In this document: in pieces, positions 5,516 to 9,379 of the stretch | Position numbering within the stretch: the first letter of the stretch is position 1 | Layout of the letters: every line of letters starts with the position of its first letter | Source of the DNA: Rhodothermaceae bacterium | GTDB lineage: Bacteria > Bacteroidota > Rhodothermia > Rhodothermales > Rubricoccaceae | Assembly: GCA_013003465.1 (NCBI GenBank) | Contig: JABDIZ010000176.1 | Span: 1 to 9,379 of the forward strand | Length of the DNA: 9,379 nt | Direction: 5' to 3' | Program-made: the position numbers and the translations under genes | Notes under the pieces: model-generated | Seen by the model: only the letters and a program-made list of their open reading frames with translations | The model's database searches: none | Told to the model about the DNA's origin: nothing

Positions 5516-7654
5516 TCAGCGCAGCAGCGTGACGCGCTGGGTCTGCGCGGCGTCTGCGCTAGTCGCGCGCACGAGGTACACGCCACCCGGCAGCCCCTCT
5601 GCCTCGAAGCGCAATGAGTGCGTGCCCGCCGTCAGCGAACCATCGTGCAGGGCAGCTACGCGCCGCCCCAGTGCATCGTAGACAGCCACCGTCACCCACG
5701 CCCGCGCTGGCATCGACACCGCAAGTGCCGTTGTTTCCGAAAACGGGTTGGGCGAGGGGAGGCTGAGCGTGAACCTCAGAGGCTGCTCGGCACCCGGCTC
5801 CACCGTCACCGTGCTCCCCATCACCTCGATAGGATCGCTGAACTCGCTCGTGTTGCCCTCGGCGTCTGTGGCCGTCGCTACGAGCATCGTCCCATCCCCG
5901 ACCGCACCGAGGGGCGTGAACGCCACTGTGGCCTGCTGCTCGGCGTCGGCCGCCTCATAGGTGTCCGAGCCGATGAAGGTCATACCTTCCTCTTCGTCGG
6001 CATCGGCGAGAAAGAATTCGACGGTGAGGGGGTAGACGCTGTTGGCCGTAGCGGAGGGGACGGTGTAGGCGATGGTGAGGGTCGAGGCGTCGTCACCGGT
6101 CGCCGAGGCGAGCTCAGGGTAGTTCTGGAGGTTGTTGGGACCGGTGTCGCCGTCGCCAGGGTCATTGGCCGTTGGGCCATCGCCAGCGAGATCGATGCCC
6201 GTGCCGACGTTGCCATAGAAGGCGTTGCGCAGGATCCCATTGCCCTCGCTCGTCCCGGCGATACGCAGCCCGGCGGGGTCGAGGCCTGCGTTTTGGTTGA
6301 AGGCGACGACGTTGCCCGCACCGGGCTCCGCGCCCCCGAACACGTTGTCGCTGCTGTTGAAAATGTTCAGCCCCGCATCGCCGTTCCCTAGATCCATCGT
6401 GCCCGTTGCGTCGGTGCCGATCCAGTTGCCTTGCACCACGTTCTCATCGGCTCCGGCGAAATCGATGCCGTCGTCGCCGCTGGCCGCGATCACGTTGCCT
6501 GCTCCAGGCTCGGTGCCTCCGACGGTGTTACCCGTCACGTCTTCGAGGAAGACTCCGTCGGCGTCGTTGCCCAGCGGCTGTGTTCCCGTCGCGTCAGTGC
6601 CGATCAGGTTGCCCTGGATCGCGTTATCTGTCGCCTCCGCGCCGAGGATGCGTATCCCTGGCCCCGCATTGCCTGAGATGAGATTACCGGCGCCGCTGGC
6701 CGAGCCACCGACGCGGTTCGCGCTGCTCCTAAGCCGGATGCCGTCCTCCGTGTTGCCCAGAGCCTCCGTACCATCGAGATCGGTGCCGACGAAATTGCCC
6801 AGGATCGTGTTGTTCGTCTCAGCCGAGCCGAATACATTGATTCCGCGCTCCCCGTTGCCCGAGATGAGGTTGCAAGCACGGTTACAGACTCCCGAATCGT
6901 GGTCCGTCCCCCCAATGGTATGTGTGCCGTCGCCGCCGAGGTTGACTCCGGAGTCCTCGTTCCCGAGAGCGAGCTGCCCCGTTACGTCCGTCCCGATGAA
7001 GTTGCCCTGGATGACGAGGCCCATCACCGGACTGAAGACGCTGAACGCGTTGATCCCGTTACCTGCGTTGCCTGAAATGAGGTTGCGTGCGGATATCTCC
7101 GGTCCGCCGACAACATGGCCATTGCCCGCGATGATGTTGATGCCGTGCGAAGCAGAGCCATCACCTCGCGCGACGGTGCCCGTCACGTCAGTGCCGATGA
7201 AGTTGCACTCGAACGTGATGCCGTCGCCGTCGCGGATCTGAACGGCACTGTTCTGAAACCGATTGATAACCAGCCCCCGGATGATGATGCCGCTCGCCTG
7301 GAGGTCCAGCCCCTCGTCGCCGAAACCCGCCATTGAACCGTCGAGTTCGATCAGGAGCGTCGGGGGCCACGAGGTGCAATCGGCCCCCGGTTGCGTCAGC
7401 CCGTCGATCGTCACTGCCTCGGTGACCGTAGGCAGAAGGTCTTCCGGTTGAATGGGGTGCGGCCCACCGCCCGGAATGTCGAAGTGGATTTCGTCGGTGC
7501 CGGAGTTGGCGTTGGCGTCGAGGATGGCCTGACGCAGCGAGCCGGTGCCACTGTCGTTCGTAGTCGTTACGATGAAGGTCGTCTGCGCCGCCGTACGAGG
7601 GCTGACGAACATGACGCCTGCCAGCAGGAGAGCAAACGCGAGGGAGCTACGCAT
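5516..7654 (-). CDS. Secreted parallel beta-helix repeat protein with T9SS type A sorting domain
   Basis: A 712-residue exported protein. Residues 1-24 are a clear signal peptide (MRSS, hydrophobic core LAFALLLAGVMFV, cleavage near TAA-Q). Residues 25-60 hold a segment akin to the CSLREA domain that opens many secreted beta-helix proteins (TTNDSGTGSLRQAILDANA). From about 80 to 480 the chain is built of short turns such as NLISGNAGNGI and NxVGG, the pattern of a right-handed parallel beta-helix. Within it the motif [FLW][IV]GTDxxGxxxLGN recurs five times. Residues about 490-615 form a beta-sandwich-like region that commonly follows such helices (GDGDTGPNNLQNYPEL, EFFLADAD, ATATDAEGNTSEFSDP). 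Residues about 627-712 are a T9SS type A sorting domain (SPNPF at 634-638, YDALGRRVA, LPGGVYLVRA). Many relatives bind or cut polysaccharide, but no catalytic residues can be assigned here. Mature cysteines are C93, C150, C257 and C261. It is the first of two minus-strand genes for T9SS cargo. Confidence 0.93.
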   Translation of the reverse strand: MRSSLAFALLLAGVMFVSPRTAAQTTFIVTTTNDSGTGSLRQAILDANANSGTDEIHFDIPGGGPHPIQPEDLLPTVTEAVTIDGLTQPGADCTSWPPTLLIELDGSMAGFGDEGLDLQASGIIIRGLVINRFQNSAVQIRDGDGITFECNFIGTDVTGTVARGDGSASHGINIIAGNGHVVGGPEISARNLISGNAGNGINAFSVFSPVMGLVIQGNFIGTDVTGQLALGNEDSGVNLGGDGTHTIGGTDHDSGVCNRACNLISGNGERGINVFGSAETNNTILGNFVGTDLDGTEALGNTEDGIRLRSSANRVGGSASGAGNLISGNAGPGIRILGAEATDNAIQGNLIGTDATGTQPLGNDADGVFLEDVTGNTVGGTEPGAGNVIAASGDDGIDFAGADENVVQGNWIGTDATGTMDLGNGDAGLNIFNSSDNVFGGAEPGAGNVVAFNQNAGLDPAGLRIAGTSEGNGILRNAFYGNVGTGIDLAGDGPTANDPGDGDTGPNNLQNYPELASATGDDASTLTIAYTVPSATANSVYPLTVEFFLADADEEEGMTFIGSDTYEAADAEQQATVAFTPLGAVGDGTMLVATATDAEGNTSEFSDPIEVMGSTVTVEPGAEQPLRFTLSLPSPNPFSETTALAVSMPARAWVTVAVYDALGRRVAALHDGSLTAGTHSLRFEAEGLPGGVYLVRATSADAAQTQRVTLLR
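6240..7200 (-). repeat. Five-copy long beta-helix repeat (IGTD...LGN...DG)
   Basis: Higher-order repeat in the beta-helix protein. The [IV]GTD motif starts at residues 153, 220, 289, 351 and 412, giving units of 67, 69, 62 and 61 residues. Each unit carries GTDxxGxxxLGNxxDGxxL, then N-x-[VI]-[GF]-G, then [GA]xN[LV][IV]xxN and a further N-x-[IV]-x-GN. Each unit probably makes about three helix coils. The second interval is lengthened by an insertion containing C257 and C261, a likely local disulfide. Confidence 0.8.
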
Positions 7655-7696
7655 AGCGATTACAGGCTAGAGCATGGAACGTCGCGTATCTAGAGG

Positions 7697-7704
7697 AACG
7701 AAAA
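7697..7704 (-). promoter_or_regulatory. Octamer TTTTCGTT shared by both T9SS cargo genes (copy 2)
   Basis: Minus-strand TTTTCGTT, 43-50 bases before the beta-helix gene's ATG at 7654, within the 138-base divergent gap 7655-7792. Its position nearly matches that of copy 1 before the ELWxxDGT gene. No convincing -10 box was found at a fitting distance in this copy. Confidence 0.22.
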
Positions 7705-7708
7705 AGCG

Positions 7709-7739
7709 TTGCGGATCGGCTCAACCGCCGCCATACTGT
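7709..7739 (+). promoter_or_regulatory. Candidate promoter for the DUF2461 gene
   Basis: TTGCGG (7709-7714), 19 bases, then TACTGT (7734-7739) on the plus strand, about 54 bases before the ATG at 7793. It has the same 19-base spacing as the candidate before the ELWxxDGT gene. The boxes are poor matches to any consensus, and the call rests on position in a divergent gap that must hold promoters for both flanking genes. Confidence 0.2.
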
Positions 7740-7792
7740 CGTCATGCCGCGCGTGTAGCTTCCCGCCACGCCCCTGTCCTCACCTCGTGCCC

Positions 7793-8500
7793 ATGCCTGT
7801 CCCGACTGACGCTCTCCCGCCCTTCCCCGGCTTTCGCGCTGAGGCCTTCCAGTTCCTCCGCGACCTCAAAGCCCACAACGAGCGAGAGTGGTTCAAGCCA
7901 CGCAAGGCGACCTACGAGGATGAACTCCTCTGGCCTGCCCGCTGCCTCATCGCGCAGGTGAGTGAGGAAGCCCCGCACCACGGCCTCCCGCTCCGGGGAA
8001 CGCCCAAGAAGAGCGTCTTCCGCATCTACCGCGACACGCGTTTCTCGAAGAACAAGGCGCCCTACAAAACGCATGTCGGCCTCGTGCTCACGCGGACAGG
8101 CGCGAAGGACGACCCCGGCGGCCTCTACGTCCACATCGAGCCCGACAACTGCTTCCTCGCGGCGGGCTTCTGGGCACCCGAGTCGCCGTTTCTACGCCGC
8201 TGGCGCGAGCGCATTGTGGCCAACCCGGACGGCTTTCTTCAAACCGTGGAGCAGGTCGAAGAAGCCGGTCTCACGCTGTCAGCACGGGACTCGCTCAAGC
8301 GGATGCCGCGCGGCTTTGAGGACTTCGCCGACCACCCGGCGGCGGATTACCTCAAGTGGAAAGGCACCATCGCCAATCAGCCGGTGGCCGACGCCGAGGC
8401 AATGACCCCGGCCTTCACCGAGACCGTGCTGACTTTCGCTGCGGCTGCGCAACCCCTCCTAGACTTCGGCTGGACGCTTACGGACGAAGTCGCGGCCTAA
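7793..8500 (+). CDS. DUF2461 / TIGR02453 family protein
   Basis: A 235-residue protein, near the usual size for the family. The ATG at 7793 is preferred to a TTG 84 bases upstream because family homology begins at FPGFRAEAFQFLRDLKAHN and the extra leader is Cys/Pro-rich and unlike the rest. Family signatures are clear: HNEREWFKP (28-36), then FRIYRDTRFSKNKAPYKTHV (76-95), then GLYVHIEPDNCFLAAGFW (110-127), and later SLKRMPRGF and YLKWKG. No signal peptide or membrane segment is seen, so it should be cytoplasmic. The biochemical role of DUF2461 is not established; conserved basic and aromatic residues suggest ligand or nucleic-acid binding, but that is a guess. The gene is transcribed away from the T9SS cargo genes and ends 8 bases from the end of the convergent AP2-like gene. 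No Shine-Dalgarno sequence precedes it. Confidence 0.9.
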   Translation: MPVPTDALPPFPGFRAEAFQFLRDLKAHNEREWFKPRKATYEDELLWPARCLIAQVSEEAPHHGLPLRGTPKKSVFRIYRDTRFSKNKAPYKTHVGLVLTRTGAKDDPGGLYVHIEPDNCFLAAGFWAPESPFLRRWRERIVANPDGFLQTVEQVEEAGLTLSARDSLKRMPRGFEDFADHPAADYLKWKGTIANQPVADAEAMTPAFTETVLTFAAAAQPLLDFGWTLTDEVAA

Positions 8501-8508
8501 GCCGTGGC

Positions 8509-9204
8509 TCAGCCCTTGCCGAACTGCGTGTTGCCTTTGCCGAAGAGCGTATCGGCGACATGCTCTAGCGCCTTCTCTTCCAGCCGCAGTTCGTCGTCAT
8601 GCGTGAGCGCGCGCGTGAGCTTCGGCTGGGCGGCGGGTTGTTCTTCCCTCGCCTCCTGAGCCCCGTTCGCGGCGGCTTCGGCGGCGATCTCCGCCTCGAT
8701 CTGTTCCATGAAGGGTTCCTGCGCCCGCGCAAACATGATGTGGGGCTCCTCGACCGGGCGACCGGCGGCTTGCCGCTCCTCGTAGAGCCGCTCGCAGCCG
8801 TTCCAGAGCGCCCGCCGCAGCCCCCACTTGTCCACGGAGTACGACGCGCCACGCCGCTTGCCCTCGGCGTCGATCCAGTTGAGTTGCACGTAGGTCTTGG
8901 GCGCGGCCCCGCCCTCAGTTCCCGCTTTCTCGCGGACGCTCAGGCCGATTACGCCCGTGTTCGACCACGCCTTTCGGGGACGCGCGTCCGGGGCAGGCAG
9001 TTCGGCCAACAACTCGTCGCGGTAGTGGATGGCCGCTTCCAGCGCGCCGTCCTGCCCATCATAACGAGCGTCGGCAAAAAACTTGGAGAGGCGCTTCCCG
9101 TCGCGGCGCACGCGGACCTGCCAGCCGTGGGTAGGGTGCCGCTTCGGATACGAATCCGAGGGCTCGATATCAATGCGAGTGATGTGGTGATGCTTCTCGG
9201 CCAT
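8509..9204 (-). CDS. AP2-domain-like DNA-binding protein
   Basis: A 231-residue protein resembling bacterial proteins annotated as AP2/ERF-domain. The ATG at 9204 gives MAEKHHHITRID, the usual opening of this group; an ATG at 9264 would put a strong hairpin inside the coding region and is less likely. Residues 27-69 form a first AP2-like unit (GWQVRVRRDGKRLSKFF, then a helix ALEAAIHYRDELLAEL). Residues 82-144 form a second, starting at SNTGVIGLSV, with strands YVQLNWIDAEGKRR and a helix GLRRALWNGCERLYEE. This is the AP2 order of three strands and one helix. Residues 150-231 are an Ala/Glu-rich, probably helical tail ending in a duplicated FGKG (LFGKGNTQFGKG). The protein is soluble and presumably cytoplasmic. 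In other settings AP2 folds bind GC-rich DNA or belong to homing endonucleases; no nuclease motif is seen here. The target is unknown. It lies 67 bases downstream of the NifU-like gene, with a hairpin between. Confidence 0.78.
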   Translation of the reverse strand: MAEKHHHITRIDIEPSDSYPKRHPTHGWQVRVRRDGKRLSKFFADARYDGQDGALEAAIHYRDELLAELPAPDARPRKAWSNTGVIGLSVREKAGTEGGAAPKTYVQLNWIDAEGKRRGASYSVDKWGLRRALWNGCERLYEERQAAGRPVEEPHIMFARAQEPFMEQIEAEIAAEAAANGAQEAREEQPAAQPKLTRALTHDDELRLEEKALEHVADTLFGKGNTQFGKG

Positions 9205-9237
9205 GCGGACGGGAAACTGGTGGGTGAGCGATACGAC

Positions 9238-9262
9238 GACGCCCCAGCGAAGCCGGGGCGTC
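9238..9262 (-). terminator. Strong hairpin after the NifU-like gene
   Basis: GACGCCCC (9238-9245) pairs perfectly with GGGGCGTC (9255-9262). On the minus strand the stem continues through a G-U pair and two G-C pairs to a UUC triloop, about 11 pairs in all. On the plus strand the G-U becomes an A-C mismatch, so the structure favours the minus-strand transcript. It starts 10 bases after the NifU-like stop codon. No U-run follows, so it may be a weak or factor-assisted terminator, an RNA-stabilising 3' end, or a leader element of the AP2-like gene. Confidence 0.5.
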
Positions 9263-9271
9263 ATGAACAGA

Positions 9272-9379
9272 TCAGACCGTGGCTGCTGGAGCGACCGCTT
9301 CGACGCGCGTGACTTCAGGCACGGCGCGCTTGATGGCCTGCTCGATGCCTGCGCGGAGCGTCATCATGCTCATCGGGCA
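9272..9379 (-). CDS. NifU-like (Nfu) Fe-S scaffold protein, C-terminal end only
   Basis: Only the last 35 codons lie in the window; the gene runs off the right edge. They read CPMSMMTLRAGIEQAIKRAV, then PEVTRVEAV and a short tail ending at the TGA at 9274-9272. This matches the end of the NifU C-terminal domain, where a CxxC pair holds an Fe-S cluster, followed by a helix of the form TLxxGIExxLxxxVPEVxxVxAV. The first codon in the window would be the second cysteine of that CxxC. Nfu-type proteins carry and hand on Fe-S clusters in the cytoplasm. Because only the tail is visible, full length, N-terminal domains and the first cysteine cannot be judged. The hairpin 10 bases downstream probably marks the transcript's end. 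Confidence 0.75.
   Translation of the reverse strand, partial: CPMSMMTLRAGIEQAIKRAVPEVTRVEAVAPAATV

Noticed and set aside
5618..6391. 257-codon plus-strand frame opposite the beta-helix gene's 3' part
   Set aside because: Antisense to the T9SS tail and the beta-sandwich region; Arg/His/Gly-rich with no domain.
6225..7241. Long plus-strand open frame of 338 codons antisense to the beta-helix gene
   Set aside because: It is a Pro/Ser/Leu-rich mirror of the beta-helix repeats, with repeated PAPGSVPPT-like stretches that follow from the repeats on the other strand. The minus-strand gene has a signal peptide and two family domains.
7697..7710. Inverted repeat AACG/CGTT around an A-run in the divergent gap
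   Set aside because: Only four pairs and no extension on either side.
8491..8506. Small hairpin over the DUF2461 stop codon (CGCGGC/GCCGTG, loop CTAA)
   Set aside because: Six pairs with one G-U and no T-run; could arise by chance in GC-rich sequence and is too weak to call a terminator.
8599..9312. 237-codon plus-strand frame opposite the AP2-like gene
   Set aside because: No family resemblance, and the minus strand holds a recognisable opening sequence and two AP2-like units. It would also run through the hairpin and into the NifU-like gene.
1..9379. CRISPR array, insertion sequence, phage or toxin-antitoxin genes
   Set aside because: No spaced direct repeats, terminal inverted repeats, transposase, integrase or small paired genes were seen. 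The DNA-level repeats all belong to protein repeat domains.

Overview
The window is GC-rich, gene-dense bacterial DNA that reads as a chromosomal segment from the Bacteroidota/Rhodothermota side of the tree, probably Rhodothermales. Three things point there. Two large secreted proteins end in type IX secretion system (T9SS) type A sorting domains. A family X6-type ECF sigma factor sits directly before a Hanks-type kinase. None of the five complete genes has a Shine-Dalgarno sequence. No mobile element, CRISPR array, tRNA or rRNA gene was found. The assignment to an order is inference; the T9SS tails are the strongest evidence.

Layout, left to right. Positions 2-553 (+) hold the rest of an ECF sigma factor whose start lies outside the window. 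Ten bases later, 564-3293 (+) encodes a 909-residue membrane Ser/Thr kinase with about eleven TPR units after its single membrane span. Convergent to these, on the minus strand, are two secreted proteins: a nine-unit ELWxxDGT propeller-like protein (3348-5447) and, upstream of it, a parallel beta-helix protein (5516-7654). Both have a signal peptide and closely similar T9SS tails. A 138-base divergent gap separates them from a DUF2461 gene (7793-8500, +). This is followed tail to tail by an AP2-like DNA-binding protein (8509-9204, -). The right edge cuts a NifU-like Fe-S protein gene (9272-9379, -), whose end is followed by a strong hairpin.

How the parts may work together. The sigma factor and kinase form one apparent operon with no anti-sigma gene in view. 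The sigma factor lacks the acidic residues usual in region 2.2 and has asparagine, two threonines and alanine there instead, so control by phosphorylation is the natural hypothesis. The two T9SS cargo proteins look like a surface or secreted pair; an identical octamer lies about 45-50 bases before each start. The DUF2461, AP2-like and NifU-like genes look like ordinary chromosomal genes with no visible functional link to the rest.

Most of the window belongs to families already known. The points most worth following are the likely phospho-switch sigma factor, the lone cysteine pair in the propeller protein, and the little-studied two-module AP2-like protein.
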